Shown here: positions 30,313 to 38,492 of the stretch, piece after piece
Layout: each line of letters opens with the position of its first letter
Numbering within the stretch: position 1 is the stretch's first letter
Origin: Aquabacterium sp.
Lineage (GTDB): Bacteria > Pseudomonadota > Gammaproteobacteria > Burkholderiales > Burkholderiaceae_C
Length of the DNA: 64,000 nucleotides
Direction of reading: 5' to 3'
NCBI GenBank assembly: GCA_030654395.1
Contig: JAURXM010000132.1
Span: 62,001 to 126,000, forward strand
Program-made: the position numbers and the translations under genes
Notes under the pieces: model-generated
What the model was told of the DNA's origin: nothing
What the model saw: only the letters and a program-made list of their open reading frames with translations
The model's database searches: none

Positions 30313-30349
30313 AAGGGTTGCTACGCGCTTGATGCGTGTGGCAACCCTT
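30313..30349 (+). terminator. Rho-independent terminator after the porin operon
   Basis: AAGGGTTGC (30313-30321) pairs perfectly with GCAACCCTT (30341-30349), and a smaller ACGC/GCGT inner pairing extends the stem. TTTATTGTT follows. It lies 22 bp after the stop of the phosphate-binding-like gene and separates it from the desaturase. Confidence 0.75.
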
Positions 30350-30417
30350 TATTGTTCAAGGACAAAGACGAATTTCTGGGGCCCAGTACAATAACGCTTC
30401 CCGTTGAGAGGTCCTTG

Positions 30418-31644
30418 ATGTTTGTCCCTGTTTTTCTCGAATCGCTGCACGATGGTCTCGTCCAATGGGCGATCCAAGGTTTGCTTGAAACCACTTGGTG
30501 GCAACTTGTCGCCTACACGTTGATCGTGACCCATGTCACCATCGCGTCGGTCACCATATTTCTACACCGCTCGCAGGCGCACCGTGCACTTGAGTTGCAC
30601 GCGATACCGTCCCATTTTTTCAGGTTCTGGCTGTGGTTGAGCACCAGCACGGTCACCAAACAATGGGTGTCGGTGCACCGCAAGCACCACGCCAAGTGCG
30701 AAACCGCTGAAGACCCCCACAGCCCCGTGGCCCACGGCATCCGCAAGGTGCTGCTGCAAGGCCGTGAGTTGTACAGCGAAGAAGCCAAAAACCCCGAGAC
30801 ACTGAAAAAGTACGGTCACGGCACCCCTGATGACTGGCTTGAGCGCGTGCTCTACACACCCCGCAACAACTGGGGCCCGATTGTCATGTTGTTGATTGAC
30901 GTGGCCTTGTTTGGCGCCATTGGCATCACCGTCTGGGCCGTTCAAATGCTGTGGATACCGGTAACCGCTGCTGGCATCATCAATGGCTTGGGCCACTGGT
31001 GGGGCTATCGCAACTTTGAAGCCCCTGATGCATCGACCAACGTGTCGCCTTGGGGCATCATCATCGGCGGTGAAGAGCTGCACAACAACCACCACACCTA
31101 CCCGACATCGGCCAAGTTGTCGGTCAAGCCCTATGAGTTTGACATTGGCTGGGCTTATATCCGTGGCCTAGAGATGCTGGGTTTGGCCAAAGTGCGCAAG
31201 ACCCCTCCGCGCTTGACCTTGGGTGACATCAAACCCGTGGCCGATGCCAAAACGCTGGAGGCCATTGTGGCCAACCGCTATGAGCTGATGGCCGGTTACG
31301 CCAGCGAGGTTCGGCTGGCTTGCGCCGCTGAGGTGGTCCGGCTCAAGTCCAACGGGCAAGAGTCCGCAGCCAACCAGTTGCAGCGTGTGCGCAAGTGGAT
31401 GCACCGCGACGCCGATCAAATGCCCATGGGCATGCAGCAAGAAATCAATCAGGCCTTGGCGGCGAACCCCAAGCTCGACAAACTGATCGCCATGCGTGAA
31501 GAGCTGCGGGCTTTGTGGACACGCACCAACGTATCCGCTGAGCAATTGGTGGCTGAGCTGCAAGCTTGGTGCCAGCGCGCCGAGGCCAGTGGCATCGCCG
31601 CCTTGCAAGAGTTCTCACGCAAGCTGAGGGCTGCGCACGCCTGA
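30418..31644 (+). CDS. Acyl-CoA/fatty acid desaturase
   Basis: A 408-residue membrane di-iron desaturase of the stearoyl-CoA delta-9 type. The three histidine boxes are present: HRSQAH (near residue 49), HRKHH (near 85) and ELHNNHH (near 220). Hydrophobic helices flank them (WWQLVAYTLIVTHVTIASV; IVMLLIDVALFGAIGITVWA). The C-terminal 140 residues are soluble and helical. It should introduce a cis double bond into membrane acyl chains. ATG 30418 is preceded by GAGAGG at 30405-30410; the longer frame from 30352 overlaps the upstream terminator and was rejected. A strong terminator follows. Confidence 0.9.
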   Translation: MFVPVFLESLHDGLVQWAIQGLLETTWWQLVAYTLIVTHVTIASVTIFLHRSQAHRALELHAIPSHFFRFWLWLSTSTVTKQWVSVHRKHHAKCETAEDPHSPVAHGIRKVLLQGRELYSEEAKNPETLKKYGHGTPDDWLERVLYTPRNNWGPIVMLLIDVALFGAIGITVWAVQMLWIPVTAAGIINGLGHWWGYRNFEAPDASTNVSPWGIIIGGEELHNNHHTYPTSAKLSVKPYEFDIGWAYIRGLEMLGLAKVRKTPPRLTLGDIKPVADAKTLEAIVANRYELMAGYASEVRLACAAEVVRLKSNGQESAANQLQRVRKWMHRDADQMPMGMQQEINQALAANPKLDKLIAMREELRALWTRTNVSAEQLVAELQAWCQRAEASGIAALQEFSRKLRAAHA

Positions 31645-31684
31645 TCCAAGCTGATCAAACAGCTGCGCTGTAGCGCAGCACATC

Positions 31685-31712
31685 AAAGGCCGCCACTGAG
31701 CGGCCTTTTTTT
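31685..31712 (+). terminator. Rho-independent terminator after the desaturase
   Basis: AAAGGCCG (31685-31692) and CGGCCTTT (31701-31708) form a perfect stem with an 8-base loop, continuing into a run of seven T. It is 40 bp beyond the desaturase stop. Confidence 0.88.
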
Positions 31713-31905
31713 CGTTTTCACATCGTGCTCAAGCTGAGGGCCCTATCTGCCGATACCTCGTTATGACCGATATAGCGGGTGCTTATTGCGTCGTTTAACA
31801 CGACGCACCGTCCTATCCTGTCGATGTCACCTCATGAAATCGGACCCTGGTTCGTTGTCGCAGGGGTGGCTCACGCCAAGCGGATTTTTCAGAAAGTTGA
31901 AGGCA

Positions 31906-34173
31906 ATGAACCAACTCGCAGCAAGCCCAACGGAGGCGCCAAGCAGTACGCCATCCGATGCCAACCCGATGCGCAAGATCATCATCATGGTCGGCGTGGC
32001 CATCGTGGTCTTCTTGGCGGTGACAGGGTACAGCGTGCACAAATCAGTCCAAAGCATTGGGCAGCTGGCCGCGATCAAGGACATGTACTACCCCGTGCTG
32101 CAAAAGACGGAGGCCAACATCGTCCGGCTCGACAAGATGGAAGAGCTGTTCATGCGCGCCGTCATGCTGGGCGACCACGATCCGCTTGACGAGGCACAGG
32201 ATTTTTTTGGCCAAGCCGACAAGGTCTTTGCTGAGTTGACCGTGATCTACCCAGACCACAGCGCCGATGTGGTCAAGCTGCGTGGCGAGTTCAAGCGGTA
32301 CAACGATTTGGCCATGAAGACGGCGGAGGCCTTGCTTAAACACAGCGGCAACATCCGCGAGCAAACACAGCAAATGAACAAAGCGCTGGCTGACCTGCGT
32401 TTGTCGATCAAACAGTTCCGTGATGCCAGTTACGATAATTTCGTCAAGACGTTGAGCCAATCGCAACAAACGGTCAAGGTCAACTTGTACATGGGCATCG
32501 CCTTGGGCATGATGAACTTGTGCCTCATGGGTGTGCTGGTGTTCTTCATCAAGAACAACGTCAACATGATGGCTGTGATCGCCGAGCAGAACGCCACCCT
32601 TGAGAAGCGGGTTGCAGAACGCACCTCGCAGTTGAGGCAAAAGACCAACGACATCCAGTCGATGCTGCAAAACATGCCGCAAGGCGTGCTGACAGTGTTG
32701 CCTGGTGGGGTGATCCACCCCGAGTACTCGGCCTATATGGAGACCATCTTCGAGACCAAGGACATTGCGGGCAAGGGGCTCATGGATCTGGTCTTCTCGC
32801 AAACCAGCTTGGGCGCGAACGACTTGTCTCAGGTTGATGCGGCCGCCGCGTCTTGTATTGGCGAGGACGTGATGAACTTCGAGTTCAACTCGCACCTGCT
32901 GGTTACTGAGTTCGACAAGACCATGCCCAATGGCAGCGTCAAGAGCTTGGAGTTGAGCTGGTCTCCGATTGCAGACAACGATGTGGTTGAAAAACTCATG
33001 CTGTGTGTGCGCGATGTGACCGCGTTCAAGTTGCTGGCCAATGAGGCTGGGGCCCAAAAGCGTGAGCTTGAAATCATCGGTGAAATACTCGCCGTGAGCC
33101 AAGAGAAGTTCCAAGATTTCGTTGAGGGCGCCTACGCCTTCATCAAAGAGAACGACGAGATCATCCGCAAGACAGCTGACAAAGATCTCGATGCTGTGGG
33201 CTTGTTGTTCCGCAACATGCACACCATCAAGGGCAATGGCCGCACCTATGGCCTGCAGCACATGATCAACGTCGTGCACGAGACCGAGCAAGAGTACGAC
33301 GACCTGCGTCAAGACCCAGACAAGGTCTGGGACCCGACCTCGCTGTTGGCCCAGTTGGACCAGGTGCGGACCTTGGTGGACGAATACCACAAGATCAACG
33401 ACGTCACCTTGGGCCGCAAGGGGCCGGGCCGTCGAGGCAGCGTCGAGCGCTTCTTCATGGTCGACAAAGAGCAGGTGGCCCGTACCCAAGCGCTGATTGA
33501 TCAAGTCAACGCCGACGACTTGGCCGCGATGCGTGAGGTGCTGGCTGACGTGGGTCAAACACTGCGCTTGATCGGCACAGAAAAGGTGGAGCACGTGCTG
33601 GCAGGCATCATTGAATCGATGCCATCGTTGGCCAAAGAGTTGGGCAAGGAGCCGCCACAGATCACGATCGACACACAGGGCCTCGTGGTACGCAACCACA
33701 TCGTTGGCTTGCTGAAAAACGTCTTCACACACGTGTTCAGAAACTCAGTGGACCATGGCATTGAGACCGCGGAGGTGCGACAAAGTGCAGGCAAAGCCCC
33801 GGTTGGCCAGATCAGGCTGACGATGGGCTTGGACAACGGTCGCTTGCAGTTCAAATTACGTGACGACGGCAAGGGGCTGGCCATTGGCCGCATCCGCCAA
33901 AAAGCCATTGACAGCGGCTTGCTCACTGAAGCCGATGCACCCACACCCGAGGCCGTTGCCCAGCTGATCTTTGCGTCGGGGTTCTCGACCGCAGACAAGG
34001 TCACTGAGGTGTCCGGACGCGGCGTGGGCATGGATGCCGTCAAGGGCTTCTTGCGGAACGAGGGCGGCGATGTGGCGATCGCGTTTACCGATGGCAACAC
34101 GACGTCCGATCAGCGCTCGTTTGAGCTGGTCATCAGCTTGCCAGACAAGTATGCCGTGCAAGCAGGTGCATGA
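31906..34173 (+). CDS. Membrane-anchored CheA-like histidine kinase (PAS-Hpt-ATPase)
   Basis: A 755-residue sensor kinase. TM1 (about 22-44), a helical periplasmic domain (about 50-190) and TM2 (about 193-214) form a receptor-like N-terminus. A coiled coil and a PAS-like domain (about 245-360) follow. An Hpt-type domain has the phospho-His in RNMHTIKGNGRTYGL (H439). The CheA-type ATPase domain at the C-terminus has VFRNSVDHGIE (near 612), RDDGKGL and FASGFSTADKVTEVSGRG. The chain ends just after the ATPase domain: the CheW-like P5 domain of CheA is missing. It therefore combines its own sensor with CheA-type chemistry. It heads a five-gene run with a mini-receptor, two CheX-like proteins and a CheY. 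ATG 31906 was chosen for its AAGG; 31834 is an alternative. Confidence 0.85.
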   Translation: MNQLAASPTEAPSSTPSDANPMRKIIIMVGVAIVVFLAVTGYSVHKSVQSIGQLAAIKDMYYPVLQKTEANIVRLDKMEELFMRAVMLGDHDPLDEAQDFFGQADKVFAELTVIYPDHSADVVKLRGEFKRYNDLAMKTAEALLKHSGNIREQTQQMNKALADLRLSIKQFRDASYDNFVKTLSQSQQTVKVNLYMGIALGMMNLCLMGVLVFFIKNNVNMMAVIAEQNATLEKRVAERTSQLRQKTNDIQSMLQNMPQGVLTVLPGGVIHPEYSAYMETIFETKDIAGKGLMDLVFSQTSLGANDLSQVDAAAASCIGEDVMNFEFNSHLLVTEFDKTMPNGSVKSLELSWSPIADNDVVEKLMLCVRDVTAFKLLANEAGAQKRELEIIGEILAVSQEKFQDFVEGAYAFIKENDEIIRKTADKDLDAVGLLFRNMHTIKGNGRTYGLQHMINVVHETEQEYDDLRQDPDKVWDPTSLLAQLDQVRTLVDEYHKINDVTLGRKGPGRRGSVERFFMVDKEQVARTQALIDQVNADDLAAMREVLADVGQTLRLIGTEKVEHVLAGIIESMPSLAKELGKEPPQITIDTQGLVVRNHIVGLLKNVFTHVFRNSVDHGIETAEVRQSAGKAPVGQIRLTMGLDNGRLQFKLRDDGKGLAIGRIRQKAIDSGLLTEADAPTPEAVAQLIFASGFSTADKVTEVSGRGVGMDAVKGFLRNEGGDVAIAFTDGNTTSDQRSFELVISLPDKYAVQAGA

Positions 34174-34258
34174 AGACTGTGCAATTTGACCCGTTATCGG
34201 CCTTGATGCAGCCGCATCACTGCCGATATCAAGATGTCAAATACAACAAGGGTTGAAG

Positions 34259-34987
34259 ATGTTGATCCAAGTGGCAATGCTGATGTTGGGTGGCTCACTG
34301 GGTGCGTTGGGCGCATGGCTTTATGCACGACGGGCTATCAGGCTACGCGGTGAGGTCGTCTCGCGCAGTGACGCTGACGCACGCGAGGCCGCATTGCAAG
34401 AGGCCATTGACGAGCTGCAAGACCACATTGAGCAGCAGCACGAAGCGATCAATCAGGCGCAATCGTCGGCGCAATCTGAGCTGATTCAATTGCAGCAAAG
34501 TTTGGACAGGCAACTGGGCGAGGCCATGAGTGGTTTGTCCGGGTGCAAGTCGCAAACCTTGACCAACTGCGACCGTCTAGCAGGCTCTATTGACAGCTTG
34601 CTGGGTTTGATCAAGACGTTCGAGCGCTGGCATGCAGACATGAACGTGCTGCTGATTCATAACCGCTCGATGCATAACCGCAATGAAGAGTTCGCCGCCA
34701 TCGTGCGCCAGGTCGTCATCGTGGCCTTGAATGCCTCGATTGAAGCGGCTCGTGCTGGTGAGCAGGGCCGGGGTTTTGCGGTGGTGGCCAATGAGGTGCG
34801 CACCTTGGCCAATCGGGCTGAGGCTTTGTCCAACGACTACCGCAACAACCTTTATAAAAATGACCTGATCACCACCACCACCTTCCAGGACCTGCAGGCT
34901 GGCGGCAAGATGATCATTGGTGCGGTGACGGAGCTGCAGATGATCAACAACAAGACCAAAGACGTGTTGTTGACCGAGCACGCCTGA
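34259..34987 (+). CDS. Miniature chemoreceptor-like protein with one TM
   Basis: A 242-residue protein. One N-terminal TM helix (about 1-20) is followed by a coiled coil and a short receptor-type hairpin: [20 protein letters not shown] then [16 protein letters not shown] (about 157-192). No periplasmic ligand domain and no HAMP is present. The canonical QTN before LALNA reads QVV here, so the residues that usually contact CheA/CheW at the tip are changed. The C-terminal helix is short. It lies 85 bp after the kinase gene and 5 bp before a CheX-like gene. I infer a scaffold or relay for the adjacent kinase rather than a ligand sensor. ATG 34259 has AAGGG at 34248-34252. Confidence 0.82.
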   Translation: MLIQVAMLMLGGSLGALGAWLYARRAIRLRGEVVSRSDADAREAALQEAIDELQDHIEQQHEAINQAQSSAQSELIQLQQSLDRQLGEAMSGLSGCKSQTLTNCDRLAGSIDSLLGLIKTFERWHADMNVLLIHNRSMHNRNEEFAAIVRQVVIVALNASIEAARAGEQGRGFAVVANEVRTLANRAEALSNDYRNNLYKNDLITTTTFQDLQAGGKMIIGAVTELQMINNKTKDVLLTEHA

Positions 34988-34992
34988 ACGCC

Positions 34993-35547
34993 ATGATCAG
35001 CCAACACGCCAAAGATGCCTTTGACTACCTCGTGAGCACGGCGCTCAAGGGGGCGCTGTGCGCGCCGTCTGAGTCACCATGCGAGGTTGAAATCATCACA
35101 GACACCAAAGCCATCACCGAGAAAAAGGTGTTCTTGTTGACGGTGTCGTCTTACTTGTTTCGGGTGATGACTTTGATGTACTTCACGCTGGACAGGCAGA
35201 CCAAACAGCACTTTGCCGCTATCAGCAAGACCGAGCCCGAGTCCATGAGTGACGACGACTTCTTGGATGTGATTGGCGAGTGCGGCAATATCTTCTGCGG
35301 CACGCTCAACCGCGAGTTGGCTAAGCACTTCCCGCATTTGGGCATGTCAACGCCCAATGTGCTCGATCGGGACTGTGTTGATCACCTGTCTGAGCTCAAA
35401 GCTGGTTATGTGCAGCATTTCAAAATCAAGGTCAACGATGCACTCACCATGCACGCCAGCCTGTGTGTGTGTGATTTCGCTGACATCGACTTCACTGTCG
35501 ACATGACCCAGGTCGAAGAAAGCAACGGCGAGTTAGAGCTGTTTTAG
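34993..35547 (+). CDS. CheX-like phosphatase-domain protein
   Basis: A 184-residue cytoplasmic protein resembling the CheC/CheX/FliY family, whose members dephosphorylate CheY. The E-x-x-N catalytic pair is visible in DVIGECGNIFCGTLNREL (E96, N99). The fold around it (SYLFRVMTLMYFTL before, HFKIKVNDALTMHASLCVCD after) fits one CheX domain. The C-terminus is GELELF. It sits between the mini-receptor and a second CheX-domain protein that ends in the same six residues. Expected substrate: the CheY-like regulator at 36584. Confidence 0.78.
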   Translation: MISQHAKDAFDYLVSTALKGALCAPSESPCEVEIITDTKAITEKKVFLLTVSSYLFRVMTLMYFTLDRQTKQHFAAISKTEPESMSDDDFLDVIGECGNIFCGTLNRELAKHFPHLGMSTPNVLDRDCVDHLSELKAGYVQHFKIKVNDALTMHASLCVCDFADIDFTVDMTQVEESNGELELF

Positions 35548-35582
35548 TTTCAGGTAAGCCCATTTGCATAAGGACATGGATC

Positions 35583-36554
35583 ATGGATGACCAAGCAGAG
35601 TTAGTCAGCAAAGTGCTGGTGTTGGATGAAGATGCAGAGTGCGCGGCACGCATCAAGGTATTTTGCGATACCAACAGTCTGGTGGGCTTGCGCTCGCAGT
35701 CGGGCAACGTGATGTCCGTCCTGAAGTCCAATGTGGACCTGGGGGCTATCTTCTTGTCAGAGGGCTATGGCTCGCAAGACACGCAAGGCTTGTCGTTTGC
35801 ACGTCAGATCCATGAGATACGGCCAGAGTTGCCGATCTTCCTGCGGCGTCAGGCGTCAGATAACCTGGATGACCTGCACGAGCTTGAGCGTGGGCTGTTC
35901 AGTGAGGCCTACACGATTGACAACATCGACAAGCTGACCACAGTGATCGGTGAGACCATCTTCAGCTTGGTCTACCCCAACGGCTTGGTTCGGGGCATCA
36001 CCGAAATCACCAAGGCGGCCTTGGAGAGCCAGTTCAAAGGCGTGGAGGTCAGCACAGAAGCACCGTACATCGTGCGCGACCGCATCATCTATGGTGAGTT
36101 GTTCACCCTGATCCCGCTAGAGAGCAACTGGTGTCGCGGCTACATGATGCTGCAAACCGAAGAGCAGCCTTTGATGGGGTTTGTGGAGGCTGAAAAGACC
36201 CACCTCGTGACCGGTAGCGCAGCCAATTTTCGCGATATTAACCATGTCTTGGGCGAGGTCACCAACTTGGTTTGGGGCTCGTTCAAGAACCGTTTTGTCT
36301 CGTATGAAGCGATTGAGGGGCGGCAGTCTCAGGTGCCGATCATCGTCAACCACCTGCATCGCTACATCTCCTTTGGCTCCGAAGATCCGCAGCTGTGCTT
36401 TCGCTACACGCTGACGGACATCAACGGGACCGTGCCTTCTCTGGTGCTGTATCAGCGTTTCGTTTTTAACTTGAGCTGGTCGCCCGACAAGTTCAAAGAA
36501 AACGAAGCCCTGGTTGAGGACTTGTTCGATTCCGGTGAGCTGGAGCTTTTCTAA
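35583..36554 (+). CDS. Degenerate receiver fused to a CheX-like domain
   Basis: A 323-residue cytoplasmic protein. Residues about 8-125 read like a receiver domain (VLVLDEDAECAARIKVF for the acidic pocket), but the phospho-acceptor strand is GAIFLSEGYGS, with Ser59 where Asp is expected, so it should not be phosphorylated. Residues about 150-310 form a CheX-like domain with the E-x-x-N pair in NHVLGEVTNLVWGSF (E225, N228). The chain ends GELELF, as in the preceding CheX-like protein. AAGGA at 35571-35575 supports the start. A pseudo-receiver on a phosphatase could act as a regulatory or localisation domain. Confidence 0.78.
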   Translation: MDDQAELVSKVLVLDEDAECAARIKVFCDTNSLVGLRSQSGNVMSVLKSNVDLGAIFLSEGYGSQDTQGLSFARQIHEIRPELPIFLRRQASDNLDDLHELERGLFSEAYTIDNIDKLTTVIGETIFSLVYPNGLVRGITEITKAALESQFKGVEVSTEAPYIVRDRIIYGELFTLIPLESNWCRGYMMLQTEEQPLMGFVEAEKTHLVTGSAANFRDINHVLGEVTNLVWGSFKNRFVSYEAIEGRQSQVPIIVNHLHRYISFGSEDPQLCFRYTLTDINGTVPSLVLYQRFVFNLSWSPDKFKENEALVEDLFDSGELELF

Positions 36555-36583
36555 TTTTTTTACTCTACATGAGGTGACATACC

Positions 36584-36952
36584 ATGGCGCAAGTTCTAGT
36601 CGTAGATGATTCAGCCACCGTTCGCAATGAGGTCGGTGATTTCTTGAAAAAAAGTGGACTCGATGTGATCACGGCCATTGATGGGCGTGATGGCTTAGTC
36701 AAGCTCAAGGGCGATCCCCGCGTCAAGCTCGTGATCAGTGACGTCAACATGCCTAATATGGACGGGCTCACCATGGTCGAGAAGATCCGCGGTGAGCTTG
36801 GCAACACCGCGGTCCACATCATCATGCTGACCACTGAGAACACCCCCATCATGAAAGAGCGCGGCAAGGCTGCAGGCATCAAGGGATGGATCGTTAAGCC
36901 ATTCAAAGGCGATGCGGTATTAGCGACGCTCAAGAAGCTGGTTGAGGGCTGA
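36584..36952 (+). CDS. CheY-like response regulator
   Basis: A 122-residue stand-alone receiver: VLVVDDSATVRNEVGDFL (acid pocket), VISDVNMPNMDGLTM (phospho-Asp D53), IIMLTTE (switch Thr) and GWIVKPFK (conserved Lys). All phosphotransfer residues are intact, unlike the fused receiver just upstream. It is the only evident phosphoryl acceptor in the cluster and so the likely substrate of the upstream kinase and of the CheX-type phosphatases. GAGG precedes the ATG. It has no output domain, so it probably acts by binding a target protein. Confidence 0.88.
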   Translation: MAQVLVVDDSATVRNEVGDFLKKSGLDVITAIDGRDGLVKLKGDPRVKLVISDVNMPNMDGLTMVEKIRGELGNTAVHIIMLTTENTPIMKERGKAAGIKGWIVKPFKGDAVLATLKKLVEG

Positions 36953-36976
36953 CCCTTGCCTTGGTGCCAGCGGCGA

Positions 36977-37768
36977 TCAGGCCATGATGTTGATGCCGCC
37001 ATCCACGTACACGGTTGAGCCGGTCAGGTGGCGCGCATAAGGGCTGGCCAAGTAGGCGCAGGTCATGCCCACATCCATCACATCAACTGGCTCGCCAATG
37101 GGGGCGGTGCTGACGGCGTGAGCCAGCAGCACGTCGAATTCTTTGAGCCCAGATGCGGCGCGGGTCTGAATCGGTCCGGGTGATATGGCGTGTACGCGGA
37201 TTTTCTGCGGTCCCAACTCATAGGCCAAGTAGCGGCAAGCGGACTCCAGCGCCGCTTTGACCGGGCCCATGAGGTTGTAGTTCGGCACCACCTTGTTGGC
37301 GCCGTGGTAGCTCATGGCGAACAGGCAGCCCCCCTCGGTCATCAACGGGACGGCTTTGCGAGCGAGTCTCAGAAATGAGTGGCAAGAAATATCCATGGCC
37401 TTGGCAAAACCCTCAGCCGAGCTGTTGAGCAGGCCATCTTGGAGATCCGCCTTGGGTGCAAACGCGATGGAGTGCACCAGCAGGTCGATGCGACCCCATT
37501 GGCGCTCGATGGTGTCGAACAACTTGTCCAGTTGATCTGTTTGGGTCACATCCAGCGGCAGGCAGAGGTCGGCACCCAATTCAAGTGCGATCGGCTCAAC
37601 GAAAGGTCGTGCTTTGTCGTTTTGATAGGTGATGGCCACATCTGCACCCAAATCTCGGAAGGCTTTTGCGCAACCGTAGGCGATGGATGATTCATTGGCA
37701 ATGCCGATGACCAAGGCTTTTTTGCCGGCCAGTAGCTGGTGTGGGAGGGATGTTGTGTCGGTGCTCAT
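36977..37768 (-). CDS. fabI: Enoyl-ACP reductase (NADH), FabI type
   Basis: A 263-residue short-chain dehydrogenase fold enzyme that reduces enoyl-ACP in the last step of fatty acid elongation. The FabI-type cofactor loop is ALVIGIANESSIAYGCAKAF. The active-site tyrosines and lysine fit FabI: MSYHGANKVVPNYNLMGPVK shows Y-x6-K and the upstream Tyr. The C-terminal substrate loop has PGPIQTRAASGL. The start at 37768 gives MSTDTTS; ATG 37777 (adding MAL) is equally possible because neither has a strong Shine-Dalgarno. It is convergent with the CheY-like gene and downstream of rpmG on the same strand, separated by a terminator. Confidence 0.88.
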   Translation of the reverse strand: MSTDTTSLPHQLLAGKKALVIGIANESSIAYGCAKAFRDLGADVAITYQNDKARPFVEPIALELGADLCLPLDVTQTDQLDKLFDTIERQWGRIDLLVHSIAFAPKADLQDGLLNSSAEGFAKAMDISCHSFLRLARKAVPLMTEGGCLFAMSYHGANKVVPNYNLMGPVKAALESACRYLAYELGPQKIRVHAISPGPIQTRAASGLKEFDVLLAHAVSTAPIGEPVDVMDVGMTCAYLASPYARHLTGSTVYVDGGINIMA

Positions 37769-37794
37769 AAGAGCCATTCTGCGACTTAATGCCC

Positions 37795-37832
37795 AAAAAA
37801 AACCCGCAGGGCGCAAACCGAGCGGGTTTTTT
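37795..37832 (-). terminator. Rho-independent terminator after rpmG
   Basis: Read on the minus strand, AAAACCCGC and GCGGGTTTT form a 9-bp stem with a 14-base loop, followed by an extended run of T. It ends the rpmB-rpmG transcript 32 bp after the rpmG stop and insulates fabI. Confidence 0.88.
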
Positions 37833-37863
37833 GTGCGGTCAAGCCGCATCAAGGATCGCTGAA

Positions 37864-38034
37864 TTACTTCAGCTTGATTTCCTTGTAAAGCACATGCTTG
37901 CGTGCCTTGGGGTCGAACTTGCTGAATTCCAGCTTTTGAGGCGTGGTCTTCTTGTTCTTGCTTGTGGTGTAAAAGTGGCCGGTACCCGCAGTGGATTCCA
38001 GCTTGATCTTTTCGCGTCCGCCTTTAGAAGCCAT
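37864..38034 (-). CDS. rpmG: 50S ribosomal protein L33
   Basis: A 56-residue ribosomal protein. The translation begins [20 protein letters not shown] and ends [14 protein letters not shown], which is standard proteobacterial L33. It is a component of the large subunit near the E site. This form lacks the zinc-binding Cys pairs, so it is the C-minus type. It lies 15 bp after rpmB, followed by a strong terminator. Confidence 0.96.
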   Translation of the reverse strand: MASKGGREKIKLESTAGTGHFYTTSKNKKTTPQKLEFSKFDPKARKHVLYKEIKLK

Positions 38035-38049
38035 GATTCACTCTCCTTA

Positions 38050-38283
38050 TTACAGTTCGCCGCGAGCACGCAGGTCAACGAGGACCTGATCAATGCCCAC
38101 TTTGTCAATCAGTCGCAAAGCGGAGGTGCTGATGCGCAGACGCACCCAACGGTTCTCGCTCTCGACCCAGAAACGGCGGTACTGCAAATTGGGCAGGAAA
38201 CGACGCTTGGTTTTGTTATTGGCGTGGGACACATTGTTCCCAACCATCGGGCCTTTACCCGTTACTTGACAGACGCGTGCCAT
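38050..38283 (-). CDS. rpmB: 50S ribosomal protein L28
   Basis: A 77-residue ribosomal protein: [20 protein letters not shown] at the N-terminus, then [20 protein letters not shown], typical of L28. The start at 38283 is fixed by this conserved N-terminus; the open frame upstream to 38361 is not coding. It is the first gene of the rpmB-rpmG operon, driven by a near-consensus promoter about 180 bp upstream. Confidence 0.96.
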   Translation of the reverse strand: MARVCQVTGKGPMVGNNVSHANNKTKRRFLPNLQYRRFWVESENRWVRLRISTSALRLIDKVGIDQVLVDLRARGEL

Positions 38284-38463
38284 GACGCTTCTCCGTTCGC
38301 TGTGATTGCGCGTGTATTGCGCTGATGTTGCGGTGGCCGGCACCCAGAGCAGGGGCCCCATCTCTGAAGCTAACCCTGATGAAGCACCCTTCCGGAAGCT
38401 TTTTGTGCCAAATCAGTGAAGACTCAGCACGCCCACTCCGGGACGAGGTTTGGCAAAAACGAG

Positions 38464-38492
38464 ATTATAGCCAGATTCTGAGCACTTGGCAA
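38464..38492 (-). promoter_or_regulatory. Sigma-70 promoter of rpmB-rpmG
   Basis: On the minus strand TTGCCA (-35, 38492-38487) and TATAAT (-10, 38469-38464) are separated by exactly 17 bases. Five of six -35 bases and all -10 bases match consensus. Transcription would start near 38457, giving a leader of about 170 nt before rpmB. The strength fits a ribosomal protein operon. Confidence 0.8.

Noticed and set aside
32044..33732. 562-residue open frame on the minus strand, antisense to the CheA-like kinase
   Set aside because: Its translation is His/Leu/Gln/Val-rich with no recognisable domain, and it mirrors a strongly conserved kinase frame on the other strand; long antisense frames are expected at this GC content.
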